Below are positions 9,525 through 17,857 of a stretch of 42,018 bases of DNA, in pieces (position 1 is the first letter of the stretch; each line of letters opens with the position of its first letter). The notes under the pieces are model-generated. The model saw only the letters and a list, made by a program, of their open reading frames with translations. It was not told the DNA's origin and searched no databases. This DNA comes from Zoogloea sp. Lineage in GTDB: Bacteria > Pseudomonadota > Gammaproteobacteria > Burkholderiales > Rhodocyclaceae. The stretch spans positions 1 to 42,018 of the forward strand of contig NZ_JAQVCN010000044.1 in assembly GCF_028689785.1 (NCBI RefSeq). Direction: 5' to 3'. A program made the position numbers and the translations under genes.

Positions 9525-9588
9525 TGCCGGCGGGCATGAATATCGCTTCGCCCTGCATCACGATTACGCCCGGAACACTCGACAACAC

Positions 9589-12117
9589 GTGCCCCCACTC
9601 TCCGGCCGCCAACGCCGCACCAGCCTCCACACTGCCCGGGCCGTAGACCGCACGCGGGTTCTCGACACCCTGGTGAACAACCTGGAGGGCATGGTTTACC
9701 GCTGCCTCGACGACGCCCAGTGGACCATGATCTTCGTCAGCCAGGGCTGCACCGCCCTGACCGGTCACGCCCCTGCCGACATCATCGACAACGCCATGCT
9801 GTCGTGGGCCGACATCACCCACCCGGAAGACCGGCCCTGGGTGGGCGAACACATCCGGGACGCGGTCCGCGAAGGACGGCGCTTTTCCCTGCAGTACCGC
9901 ATCCTCACCCGCGGGGGTGATCTCCGCTGGGTGATCGAGCGCGGCATCGCGGTGCCCGACGAACAGGGGCGCACGGTGATCGAGGGCTTCATCGAGGACA
10001 TCACCGCCAGGAAGGTGACCCTGGATGCCCTGGAGCACACCGAGCTGCGCTACCGCCACATCTTCGAGTACGCCTCGGAGGGCATCTTCCAGACCACCCA
10101 GGACGGCCACTACCTGGCCGCCAACCCGGCCCTGGCCCGGCTCTACGGCTACGCCTCGCCCCATGAGCTGATGGCCGACCTGTCGGACATCGAGAGCCGG
10201 CTCTACATCGACCCCGAACGCCGCGACGTCTTCCGCCACATCATGGAAACCCGCGGCGAGGTCATCAACTTCGAATCCGAGGTGCGCCGCCGGGATGGCT
10301 CCCGCATCTGGATTTCCGAGAACGCCCACACGGTGCGCGACGCCGCCGGGCGCTTCATCTGCTACGAAGGCACGGTGCAGGACATCTCCGAGCGCCGCCA
10401 TGCCGAGGAGCACCTGCGCCTGCTGGCCACGGTGTTCTCCAACAGCAACGAAGCCATCATCGTCACGGATGCGGCCAACCGCATCATCGCCACCAACCAG
10501 GCCTTCACCAAGCTCACCGGCTACACCCAGGAGGAAGTAGCCGGCCGGGATCCGTCCATGCTGTCCGCCGGCCGCACGCCACGGGACGTCTACCGGGAGA
10601 TGTGGACCAGCCTGGAGAGCACCGGCGCCTGGCAGGGTGAGCTGTGGGACCGCCGCAAATCCGGCGAGCCCTACCCCAAGTGGCTGTCCATCTCGCTGGT
10701 GCGCGACGAGCACGGCCAGATCCAGAACTACATCGGCAGCTTCATCGACATCTCCGAGCTGAAGGCCTCCGAAGAGCGCATCCGCCACCTGGCCCACCAC
10801 GACCCCCTGACCAACCTGCCCAACCGCTTCAGCCTCAACGAGAAGCTCGAGCAGGCGGTCGGCTTCTGCACCCGCAAGGGCGTGCAGATGGCCCTGATGC
10901 TGATCGATCTCGACCGCTTCAAGGCCATCAATGACACCCTCGGCCACCACGTGGGCGACGAGCTGCTGGTGCAGGTGGCCCAGCGCCTGAGCAGCACCGT
11001 CCGCAAGAGCGACATCGTGGCCCGCCTGGGCGGTGACGAGTTTGTCGTGGTGCTGCCGGGCGTGGACTCGCCAGCCGACGCCGCCCATGTGGCCGACAAG
11101 ATCGTCCAGACGGTGTCGGCGCCCTACCAGGTGGGTGGGCAGGAGCAGCGCACCTCGCCGAGCATCGGCATCTGCATCTATCCGGACGACGCCACCGAGA
11201 TCGGCGACCTGCTGAAGAACGCCGACATGGCCATGTACCACGCCAAGGCCAAGGGGCGCGGCAACTACCAGTTCTTCACCGAGAACATGAACGCAGCCAT
11301 CATGCGGCGCATCGCCCTGGAGTCGGAGCTGCGGGTCGGCCTGGAGCGCGGGCAGTTCGTGCTCCACTACCAGCCGCAGCAGGATTTGCGCAACGGCCGC
11401 CTGGTGGGCCTGGAGGCGCTGGTACGCTGGCAGCATCCGGTGCGCGGCCTGATTCCGCCGGCCGAGTTCATCCCGGTGGCGGAGGAGACCGGCATCATCG
11501 ACGCCCTCGGCGACTGGGTGCTGCAGGAGGCCCTGCGCCAGCTGGGTGAGTGGCGCGCCCGAGGCCTGACCGAGCTGCGCATGTCCATCAACCTGAGTAC
11601 CGGCCAGTTTCTCGACAAGACCCTGCCGGCCCGCATGGATGCCCTGCTCGCCCGCCACGGCCTGGCCGCCGGGCTGATCGACCTGGAGGTCACGGAGTCC
11701 GTCTCCATGGCCTCCCCCGACGAGACCATCGAGGTCATGCGGGCCCTCACCCAGCGCGGCCTGAGCCTGTCCATCGACGATTTTGGTACTGGCTATTCAT
11801 CCCTCGCTTACCTCAAGCTCTTCCCCATCCGCACCCTCAAGATCGACCGCTCCTTCGTCAAGGACATCGAGACGGACCCCAGCGACGCCGACATCTGCGA
11901 CGTCACCGTACTGCTGGCCCACAAGCTGGGCCTGGAAGTGGTAGCGGAAGGGGTGGAGACCGAAGCCCAGCTCAAGTTCCTGCGCAGCATCGGCTGCGAG
12001 AAGATCCAGGGCTACCTGATAAGCCGGCCGCTGCCCGCCGACCAGCTGGAAACCCTGCTGCGGCAACCCGCCCAGGCCTGGAGCAGTGGCGCCGTGGAAC
12101 TCTGGCACCCCCTCTGA
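9589..12117 (+). CDS. Three-PAS GGDEF-EAL cyclic-di-GMP signalling protein
   Basis: 842 aa from a GTG start at 9589; this is the only start codon between the apaG stop and the first PAS domain, and it has no good Shine-Dalgarno, so the N-terminus is uncertain. There are three PAS domains (about residues 20-140, 145-265 and 270-395), two with PAC-type tails (GFIEDITARK, CYEGTVQDISERR, NYIGSFIDISELK). A GGDEF domain follows with the intact motif at 481-485 and an RKSD inhibitory I-site five residues before it. The EAL domain has EAL at 609-611 and the DDFGTGYSSLAYLK loop. Both catalytic halves look intact, so it could synthesise and degrade c-di-GMP. There is no membrane segment, so it is a cytoplasmic sensor. 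Confidence 0.93.
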   Translation: MPPLSGRQRRTSLHTARAVDRTRVLDTLVNNLEGMVYRCLDDAQWTMIFVSQGCTALTGHAPADIIDNAMLSWADITHPEDRPWVGEHIRDAVREGRRFSLQYRILTRGGDLRWVIERGIAVPDEQGRTVIEGFIEDITARKVTLDALEHTELRYRHIFEYASEGIFQTTQDGHYLAANPALARLYGYASPHELMADLSDIESRLYIDPERRDVFRHIMETRGEVINFESEVRRRDGSRIWISENAHTVRDAAGRFICYEGTVQDISERRHAEEHLRLLATVFSNSNEAIIVTDAANRIIATNQAFTKLTGYTQEEVAGRDPSMLSAGRTPRDVYREMWTSLESTGAWQGELWDRRKSGEPYPKWLSISLVRDEHGQIQNYIGSFIDISELKASEERIRHLAHHDPLTNLPNRFSLNEKLEQAVGFCTRKGVQMALMLIDLDRFKAINDTLGHHVGDELLVQVAQRLSSTVRKSDIVARLGGDEFVVVLPGVDSPADAAHVADKIVQTVSAPYQVGGQEQRTSPSIGICIYPDDATEIGDLLKNADMAMYHAKAKGRGNYQFFTENMNAAIMRRIALESELRVGLERGQFVLHYQPQQDLRNGRLVGLEALVRWQHPVRGLIPPAEFIPVAEETGIIDALGDWVLQEALRQLGEWRARGLTELRMSINLSTGQFLDKTLPARMDALLARHGLAAGLIDLEVTESVSMASPDETIEVMRALTQRGLSLSIDDFGTGYSSLAYLKLFPIRTLKIDRSFVKDIETDPSDADICDVTVLLAHKLGLEVVAEGVETEAQLKFLRSIGCEKIQGYLISRPLPADQLETLLRQPAQAWSSGAVELWHPL

Positions 12118-12404
12118 GCCGGGCTGCCCCTCCAGCAGCGCCCTGCGTCGCAGCATCTCCGCCCGCACCTGGGGCGTAAGTCCGTAATCCCGGGCCTGGT
12201 CCAGGCCGCGCCAAGCACAGCCGAATTCATCCGCAAAGCCCGCCAGCGCCGGCCCCAAAGGCCCTGCCGTCGCAGATACGCGCCGCCCTCACGCCTTGAC
12301 CCGGCGCATGCAAGCCAACAGGACCAGCAGGATAGCTGGCCGGCTCCGCAGGCCCGCTTTTCAGCTTCCGAACAAGCCAAAACCACAAGTTTTTTTACAA
12401 GAGA

Positions 12405-12418
12405 TTGACAATTATCAA
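12405..12418 (+). promoter_or_regulatory. FNR/ANR-like box upstream of the CZB chemoreceptor
   Basis: TTGAC-AATT-ATCAA matches the FNR family consensus TTGAT-N4-ATCAA at nine of ten positions. It lies in the AT-rich part of the intergenic region, centred about 153 bases before the start codon. Oxygen- or nitric-oxide-responsive control is an inference from the motif. Confidence 0.45.
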
Positions 12419-12528
12419 TTTTCTGTCCAAAAACACCGTTTCAGGAGCAAGAAAACCTAAAACCCTGCCGTTACTATGGCCATGGTGGGCATCCCGACAG
12501 CACTTGTAGAACCGCTTTCCCGCCAGAC

Positions 12529-12536
12529 GCCGATAA
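12529..12536 (+). promoter_or_regulatory. Sigma-28 (FliA)-type -10 element
   Basis: GCCGATAA is an exact match to the flagellar sigma-28 -10 consensus. It lies 28 bases before the ATG of the chemoreceptor-like gene, which belongs to a class often transcribed by FliA. The expected TAAA -35 is absent at the standard distance; the nearest resemblance, TAGA at 12507-12510, has a spacer 3 bases too long. The match is therefore partial. Confidence 0.5.
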
Positions 12537-12564
12537 ATCAACAATAAAAGAGTGAATCACGCCC

Positions 12565-13701
12565 ATGTGGATCAAGCGCAACCAGTACGAACAACTCCAG
12601 GCTGAGCTCCAGGCCACCAACGCACGGGAGCAGGCCCTGCAAAGCGAGCTCGACGCCCTGCGCAGCGAGCTTGAGGGCCTGCGCCACACCCATTCCGAGA
12701 AAGTGCACCACTGCGAGCACCTGCTCGCCGTAGTGCGCCGCATGTCCGAATTCGGCAACTCCCTGTCGGGCGCCCAAGGCAGCCTGGGCGAGATGGCCGG
12801 CATTCTGCGGGACGAGAAGGTCAAGGCTGTCGAGGCAGCCCACGTCTCCCAGACCAGCGGCCAGGCCACCACCGAGATCGCCGAGAACCTGCAGCGCCTC
12901 GCCACCGAATCCCAGAGCTCCGCCAGCCAGGTGGAGGCCCTGGCCCTTCGCGCTGACGAGATCAGTGCCATCGTCAAGCTGATCCATGGCGTGGCCGACC
13001 AGACCAACCTGCTCGCCCTCAACGCTGCCATCGAAGCCGCCCGGGCCGGTGAGGCCGGTCGCGGTTTTGCCGTGGTGGCCGACGAAGTACGCAAGCTGGC
13101 CGAACGCACCTCCACCGCCACCGCCGAAATCTCCGCCCTGGTCACCCGCATCCGCGAGGACTCCACCCGTGCCCGCAACAGCATGGAGAGCCTGGCCGAA
13201 GCCGCCGGCCGCTTCAGCGAACGAGGCCAAAAGGCCACCGAAGACATGAAGCTGCTGATGGCCCTGTCCGGCAACATGGAAGGGGTGATCGCCGGTAGCG
13301 CCATGAAGAGCTTCGTGGAGGTGGCCAAGATCGACCACATCGTCTTCAAGTTCCGCATTTACCTGGCCGTTTTCGGGCTGAACAACCTGAAAGCCCACGA
13401 AACCTCCACCCACACCACCTGTCGCCTGGGCAAGTGGTACTACGAAGGTGAAGGCCAGGCCTGCTTCAGCCGCCTGCCCGGCTACCGGGAGATCGAGCCG
13501 CCCCATGTGGACGTCCATCGGGCGGGCGTCGACGCCTTGCAGGCCCTGGAAAGTGGCGACATGGATGGAGTGCTCCGTCACCTGGACAGCATGGAAAGCG
13601 CCTCCATGCGCGTGCTCGACAACCTGCAGCGCATGGGCGAGGCCGCTATGCACGACCCCTCCGCTCTGTGCGTGGCCGACGATCACAGCCACACCCACTG
13701 A
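12565..13701 (+). CDS. Soluble methyl-accepting-type signalling protein with C-terminal CZB zinc-binding domain
   Basis: 378 aa with no membrane segment. Residues 1-45 are a charged coiled coil ([20 protein letters not shown]). Residues about 60-240 form the MCP signalling hairpin with the tip sequence [20 protein letters not shown], which binds CheA/CheW. Residues about 255-360 form a CZB domain with its expected ligands: His258, Cys286 (in [13 protein letters not shown]), His314 and His318. Known CZB receptors such as H. pylori TlpD sense zinc and oxidants through the Cys-Zn centre, so a cytoplasmic chemotaxis sensor for oxidants or metal is likely. The hairpin is shorter than in a full transmembrane MCP. 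Confidence 0.92.
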   Translation: MWIKRNQYEQLQAELQATNAREQALQSELDALRSELEGLRHTHSEKVHHCEHLLAVVRRMSEFGNSLSGAQGSLGEMAGILRDEKVKAVEAAHVSQTSGQATTEIAENLQRLATESQSSASQVEALALRADEISAIVKLIHGVADQTNLLALNAAIEAARAGEAGRGFAVVADEVRKLAERTSTATAEISALVTRIREDSTRARNSMESLAEAAGRFSERGQKATEDMKLLMALSGNMEGVIAGSAMKSFVEVAKIDHIVFKFRIYLAVFGLNNLKAHETSTHTTCRLGKWYYEGEGQACFSRLPGYREIEPPHVDVHRAGVDALQALESGDMDGVLRHLDSMESASMRVLDNLQRMGEAAMHDPSALCVADDHSHTH

Positions 13702-13770
13702 ATCCGCCGGGCCAGGATACAAGCCGGCCCGCATTGACTCCCCCGCCGCGCCCGCCCAGAATCGGGCGCC

Positions 13771-14397
13771 ATGCCCAGCCTCGACACCCTCCTCGCCTTT
13801 CTCGGCATTTCCATCCTGATCACTCTCGCCCCCGGGCCCGACAACCTCATGGTCATCGGCCAGAGCCTGTCCCGGGGCCGCCGGGCGGGGCTGGCCTTTG
13901 GCCTGGGCTGTGCCGCCGGCTGCCTCACCCACATCGCCTGGGCCACCTTGGGCATCGCCGCCCTGGTCCGCGCTTCGGCGGGCCTCTTCCTGGCCATCAA
14001 GCTGGCCGGTGCAGCCTACCTGCTGTGGCTGGGCATCCAGGCCCTGCGCAGCGGGAGCAGCCTCCGGCCAGCTACCGGTACGCCCCCCCAACCCTGGCAG
14101 CGTGACCTGCGCAGGGGTTTTGTGGCCAATGCCCTCAACCCCAAGGTGGCCCTGTTCTTCCTGGCCTTTCTGCCCCAGTTTGCCGACCCGTCCCAAGGCA
14201 GCGTCAGCCTGCAGATGCTGGTCCTGGGCCTGGTCTTTGCCGCCCAGACCAGCCTGATCTTTGGCACCATGGCCTGCGCTGCCGGCAGCATCGGCCACCT
14301 GCTCGCCCGGCAGCCCACCCTCGGGCCATGGCTCGACCGCCTGTGCGGCGCCCTCTTCATCGGGCTGGCAGTCCGTATCGCCAGCGACGATCTGTAA
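13771..14397 (+). CDS. LysE/RhtB family amino-acid exporter
   Basis: 208 aa inner-membrane protein with about six hydrophobic segments. The family signature is ITLAPGPDNLMVIGQSLSRGRRAGLAFGLGCAAG in the first quarter (read at residues about 17-50), followed by the conserved RRGFVANALNPKVALFFLAFLPQF segment at about residues 115-140. Family members export lysine, arginine, homoserine, threonine or cysteine, driven by the proton gradient. The substrate is not deducible. It is preceded by a 69-base gap and followed after 44 bases by an ABC exporter on the same strand. Confidence 0.92.
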   Translation: MPSLDTLLAFLGISILITLAPGPDNLMVIGQSLSRGRRAGLAFGLGCAAGCLTHIAWATLGIAALVRASAGLFLAIKLAGAAYLLWLGIQALRSGSSLRPATGTPPQPWQRDLRRGFVANALNPKVALFFLAFLPQFADPSQGSVSLQMLVLGLVFAAQTSLIFGTMACAAGSIGHLLARQPTLGPWLDRLCGALFIGLAVRIASDDL

Positions 14398-14441
14398 GGG
14401 CGGCAGCCCCCGCCCCTCCCCCAACACCGAAAACCCTAAAA

Positions 14442-16256
14442 ATGCGACGTTCCCCTTCCGGCGCCCCGCCCCTCCCCGCCACTGGCGACCGCCACGACTG
14501 GCAGACCATCAAGAAACTCGTGCCCTACCTGTGGGCCTACAAATGGCGGGTGCTGTTTGCCCTCGGCTGCCTGATCTCGGCCAAGTTTGCCAACGTCACC
14601 GTGCCCCTGATCTTCAAGCAGCTGGTGGACGGCCTGGACATCACCCGCGAGCAGGCCGTCATCGTGGTGCCGGCGGCCCTGCTGGTGGCCTACGGCGCCC
14701 TGCGCTTCTCCACCTCGCTCTTCACCGAGCTGCGCGAGATCGTCTTCGCCCGGGTCACCCAGGAATCAGTGCGAGAGATCTCACTGCAGGTCTTCGGACA
14801 CCTGCATGCCCTGTCCCTGCGCTTTCACCTGGAACGCCAGACCGGCGGGCTGACCCGGGACATCGAGCGCGGCACCCGCTCCATCGGTAGCCTGATCAGC
14901 TACACCCTGTACTCCATCCTGCCCACCTTCGTGGAGATCAGCCTGGTGATCGGCATCCTGTTGGTGAAGTACGAACCCAGCTTCGCCATCATCACCCTGG
15001 TCACCCTGGTGCTTTACGTCACCTTCACCTTCAAGGTCACCAACTGGCGTACAGCCCTGCGCCGCCAGGCCAACGAGCTGGACTCGGCCGCCAACGCCCG
15101 GGCCATCGACAGCCTGATCAACTACGAGACGGTGAAGTACTTCAACAACGAGGCCTTCGAGACTCGCCGCTACGACACCGAGCTGAAGAAGTGGACCGCG
15201 GCCCAGATCACCAACCAGAAGTCCCTGTCCCTGCTCAACATGGGCCAGGCAGCGATCATCGCGGTCGGTGTCACCGCCATGATGTGGCGGGCCGCCCTTG
15301 GCGTCGCCGACGGCCGCATGACCCTGGGCGACCTGGTGCTGGTCAATGCCTTCCTGATCCAGCTCTACATCCCCCTCAACTTCCTCGGCGTGCTGTACCG
15401 GGAGATCCGCCAGGCCCTCACCGACATCGAGCGCATGTTCGGCCTGATGGGCACCCACAGGGAGGTGGCCGACGCCAGCGATGCCCATGCCCTGGCCCGG
15501 GGCCCCGCCAGCGTGAGCTTCGAGCGGGTGGACTTTGCCTACGAGACCAGCCGGCCCATCCTCCACGGAGTCGACTTCTCCATTCCGGCGGGCCGCACGG
15601 TGGCGGTGGTGGGCCACTCGGGCTCGGGCAAATCCACCCTCGCCCGCCTGCTGTTCCGCTTCTACGACGTGCAGGGCGGCGCCGTGCGCATCAACGGGCA
15701 GGACATCCGCACACTCACCCAGGACAGCCTGCGCGCTGCCATCGGCATCGTTCCCCAGGACACCGTGCTGTTCAACGACACCCTGTTCTACAACATCCAG
15801 TACGGCCGCCCCGATGCCAGCCGCGAAGAGGTGGAGGCCGCTGCCCGGGCCGCCCAGCTCGAAGACTTCATCGCCCGCCTGCCCGATGGCTGGCAGACCC
15901 GCGTGGGCGAACGCGGCCTCAAGCTCTCCGGTGGCGAGAAGCAGCGCGTCGCCATCGCCCGCACCCTGCTCAAGAACCCCGACATCCTGATCTTCGACGA
16001 AGCCACCTCGGCGCTGGACTCCAAGACCGAAAAGGCCATCCAGGCCCAGCTTGATGCAGCCGCCCGGGGCCGCACCACCTTGGTCATCGCCCACCGGCTG
16101 TCCACCGTAATGAACGCCGACGAGATCATCGTGCTCGACCAGGGCCGCATCCTCGAACGGGGTGGCCATGCCGGGTTGCTGGCCAGCGGCGGCGCCTATG
16201 CCCAGATGTGGAAGCTGCAGCAAGAGGAGCGGGAAGCGGAGGAGCAGGCAGCCTGA
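14442..16256 (+). CDS. Atm1-type ABC exporter (fused permease-ATPase half-transporter)
   Basis: 604 aa; the start at 14442 (MRRSPSGAPPLP) is chosen over the longer frame from 14328, which overlaps the LysE gene. Residues about 25-320 are a six-helix type I exporter domain containing SLINYETVKYFNNEAFE, characteristic of the Atm1/HMT1/ABCB7 branch. The ATPase has Walker A GHSGSGKST (Lys397), signature LSGGEKQRVAIARTL (from 495), Walker B ILIFDEATSALD and the switch histidine in VIAHRLSTV. Bacterial Atm1 proteins export glutathione conjugates and thiol-metal complexes and support heavy-metal tolerance. It functions as a homodimer. Confidence 0.93.
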   Translation: MRRSPSGAPPLPATGDRHDWQTIKKLVPYLWAYKWRVLFALGCLISAKFANVTVPLIFKQLVDGLDITREQAVIVVPAALLVAYGALRFSTSLFTELREIVFARVTQESVREISLQVFGHLHALSLRFHLERQTGGLTRDIERGTRSIGSLISYTLYSILPTFVEISLVIGILLVKYEPSFAIITLVTLVLYVTFTFKVTNWRTALRRQANELDSAANARAIDSLINYETVKYFNNEAFETRRYDTELKKWTAAQITNQKSLSLLNMGQAAIIAVGVTAMMWRAALGVADGRMTLGDLVLVNAFLIQLYIPLNFLGVLYREIRQALTDIERMFGLMGTHREVADASDAHALARGPASVSFERVDFAYETSRPILHGVDFSIPAGRTVAVVGHSGSGKSTLARLLFRFYDVQGGAVRINGQDIRTLTQDSLRAAIGIVPQDTVLFNDTLFYNIQYGRPDASREEVEAAARAAQLEDFIARLPDGWQTRVGERGLKLSGGEKQRVAIARTLLKNPDILIFDEATSALDSKTEKAIQAQLDAAARGRTTLVIAHRLSTVMNADEIIVLDQGRILERGGHAGLLASGGAYAQMWKLQQEEREAEEQAA

Positions 16257-16361
16257 GGGCCGTCTCGGCAAGAGACGCCACGGGGAGATTGACAGGCAAG
16301 TGCCCGGCGGGCGCATCATCACCCTATCCACTGCGTCATCCCCCTGGCACAGGAGCGCGCC

Positions 16362-17528
16362 ATGTCACAGCCAACCGGAAGCCCCGCCTCGCCGGGAGAG
16401 ACCATCCTGCTGATCGCCACCCGCAAGGGGGCATGGCTGTATTTCTCGGATGCGGAACGTCGGGCCTGGCGGGTGGATGGGCCGCACTTCCTCGGCCACA
16501 CCATCCACCACATGGTGCTCGACCCCCGCGACGAACGTACCCTCCTCGTGGCGGCCAGGACCGGGCACCTGGGCCCCACCGTTTTCCGCTCCACCGATTT
16601 CGGCCGCAACTGGCGGGAAGCCTCCCGCCCCCCGGCCTTCGCCCCCGCCCCGGAAGGCCAGGAGGGGCGTGCCGTGGACCACACCTTCTGGCTCACCCCG
16701 GGCCACCTCAGCGAGCCGGGCCTGTGGTACGCCGGCACTTCACCCCAGGGCCTGTTCCGCTCCACCGACGGCGGCGTCACCTGGGCCCCCGCCTCCAGCA
16801 TCAACGACGCCCCCCAGTACCGCCAATGGATGGGCACCGTGCAGGACGGCACCCCGGACGGCCCCAAGCTGCACTCCATCATCATCGACCCGCGGGACGC
16901 CAGCCATCTCTACATGGCCATGTCCGGCGGCGGCGTGCATGAATCCACCGATGGTGGCCAGACCTTCACCCCCCTGGTGGATGGCCTGCAGGTGGTCGAG
17001 GGCTTCAACCCCGATGACGTCGCCTTTCACGACCCCCACTGCGTGCGACTCTGCCCCTCCAACCCCGACCGCCTCTACCAGCAGAACCACTGCGGGATCT
17101 ACCGCCTCGATCGGCCATCGCGCAGCTGGACACGCATCGGCAAGGCCATGCTGGCAGAGGTGGGCGACATCGGCTTTACCATGGTGGTGCACCCGCGCGA
17201 CGCCGACTGCGCGTGGGTCTTCCCGATGGACGGCACCAGCGTCTGGCCCCGCACCAGCCCGGACGGCAAGCCGGCGGTGTACGGCACGCGGGACGCCGGC
17301 ACCAGCTGGCAGCGCCTCGACGCCGGCCTGCCCGTCAGCCAGGCCTGGTGGACCGTGAAACGCCAGGCCATGAGCGTCGATGCCCACGACCCGGTGGGCG
17401 TGTATTTCGGCACCAGCAGCGGCGAACTGTGGATGAGCCGCGACGAAGGCATTGAGTGGGAATGCATCGCCCGCCACCTGCCCGAGATCTACGCCGTGGA
17501 AACCGCGACCCGGGCCGTGCCGGCGTGA
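16362..17528 (+). CDS. BNR/Asp-box repeat beta-propeller protein (sialidase-like fold, function unknown)
   Basis: 388 aa with no signal peptide, hence cytoplasmic. Five Asp-box motifs of the form S/T-x-D-x-G-x-x-W/F mark the propeller blades: STDFGRNW (about 77-84), STDGGVTW, STDGGQTF, TRDAGTSW and SRDEGIEW. Each is followed by hydrophobic strands such as LHSIIIDPRDASHLYMAMSGGG. The fold resembles sialidases and VPS10-type propellers, but I see no evidence for sialidase activity. The stop overlaps the GTG start of a MoaD/ThiS-like gene by four bases, so the two are translationally coupled and probably act together. Confidence 0.88.
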   Translation: MSQPTGSPASPGETILLIATRKGAWLYFSDAERRAWRVDGPHFLGHTIHHMVLDPRDERTLLVAARTGHLGPTVFRSTDFGRNWREASRPPAFAPAPEGQEGRAVDHTFWLTPGHLSEPGLWYAGTSPQGLFRSTDGGVTWAPASSINDAPQYRQWMGTVQDGTPDGPKLHSIIIDPRDASHLYMAMSGGGVHESTDGGQTFTPLVDGLQVVEGFNPDDVAFHDPHCVRLCPSNPDRLYQQNHCGIYRLDRPSRSWTRIGKAMLAEVGDIGFTMVVHPRDADCAWVFPMDGTSVWPRTSPDGKPAVYGTRDAGTSWQRLDAGLPVSQAWWTVKRQAMSVDAHDPVGVYFGTSSGELWMSRDEGIEWECIARHLPEIYAVETATRAVPA

Positions 17529-17782
17529 AAGTCCTCATCCCCAGCGCCCTGTACGCCTACACCGGCGGGGCCCGCGCCGAAGCCGACGGCGAGACCCTCG
17601 CCGACGTGCTGGCCGACCTCGACCGGCGCCACCCGGGTATCCGCTTCCGCATGATTGACGAGCAGAACCGTATCCGGCGTCACATCCGCTTCTTTTCGGA
17701 AAACATCCAGATCTGCAAGCTGGATCACCCCCTGCCCGCCACCGGAGAACTGATCATCGTGCAGGCTCTGAGCGGGGGCTGA
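17525..17782 (+). CDS. MoaD/ThiS family ubiquitin-like protein
   Basis: 85 aa from a GTG at 17525 that overlaps the preceding stop (GTGA). The beta-grasp pattern is clear: VKVLIPSALYAYTG, then ETLADVLADLDRRHPGIRFRMI, a central linker RIRRHIRFFSENIQI, and the C-terminal strand ELIIVQALSGG. The free terminal Gly-Gly is the hallmark of sulfur carriers that are adenylated and thiocarboxylated by an E1-like enzyme (MoeB/ThiF). No E1, MoaE or ThiG gene is nearby, so its activating enzyme would act in trans. Its pairing with the BNR protein suggests a role other than the molybdopterin or thiamin pathway. Confidence 0.88.
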   Translation: MKVLIPSALYAYTGGARAEADGETLADVLADLDRRHPGIRFRMIDEQNRIRRHIRFFSENIQICKLDHPLPATGELIIVQALSGG

Positions 17783-17792
17783 GCGCAATACA

Positions 17793-17811
17793 GGCGTCAA
17801 GAAGGCGTAAC
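17793..17811 (+). promoter_or_regulatory. Tandem half-sites upstream of the PEP-CTERM gene
   Basis: GGCGTCAA (17793-17800) and GGCGTAAC (17804-17811) are direct repeats with an 11-base period, the spacing used by OmpR/PhoB-type response regulators. They lie about 50 bases before the start codon. The factor is unknown, and the sequence is not a canonical Pho box. Confidence 0.25.
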
Positions 17812-17847
17812 ACGGGCTGGTTAGCGTTGTCGGTTTATCCAATCGCC

Positions 17848-17851
17848 GGAG
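17848..17851 (+). promoter_or_regulatory. Ribosome binding site that sets a GTG start
   Basis: GGAG lies 6 bases before GTG at 17858, directly ahead of a typical signal peptide. This supports the GTG rather than an internal ATG as the start of the PEP-CTERM gene. Confidence 0.6.
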
Positions 17852-17857
17852 CCACCC

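Larger units (their letters stand above)
12118..12564. other. 447-base intergenic region with regulatory signals
   Basis: The first 170 bases are GC-rich and carry an open minus-strand frame that reads into the antisense of the EAL domain; I do not call it a gene. From about 12375 the composition changes abruptly to AT-rich, and here lie the FNR-like box and the sigma-28-like -10 listed separately. No terminator with a T tract is seen after the preceding gene. Confidence 0.7.

Noticed and set aside
8911-11658. A minus-strand open frame of 915 codons
   Set aside because: It is antisense to the GGDEF-EAL gene and apaG, with no recognisable domain; it is a codon-bias shadow.
12118-12290. Minus-strand frame with gene-like text (ARDYGLTPQVRAEMLRRR)
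   Set aside because: It starts only at TTG, runs straight into the antisense of the EAL domain without a stop, and has no Shine-Dalgarno. It could be a remnant, but the evidence is too thin.
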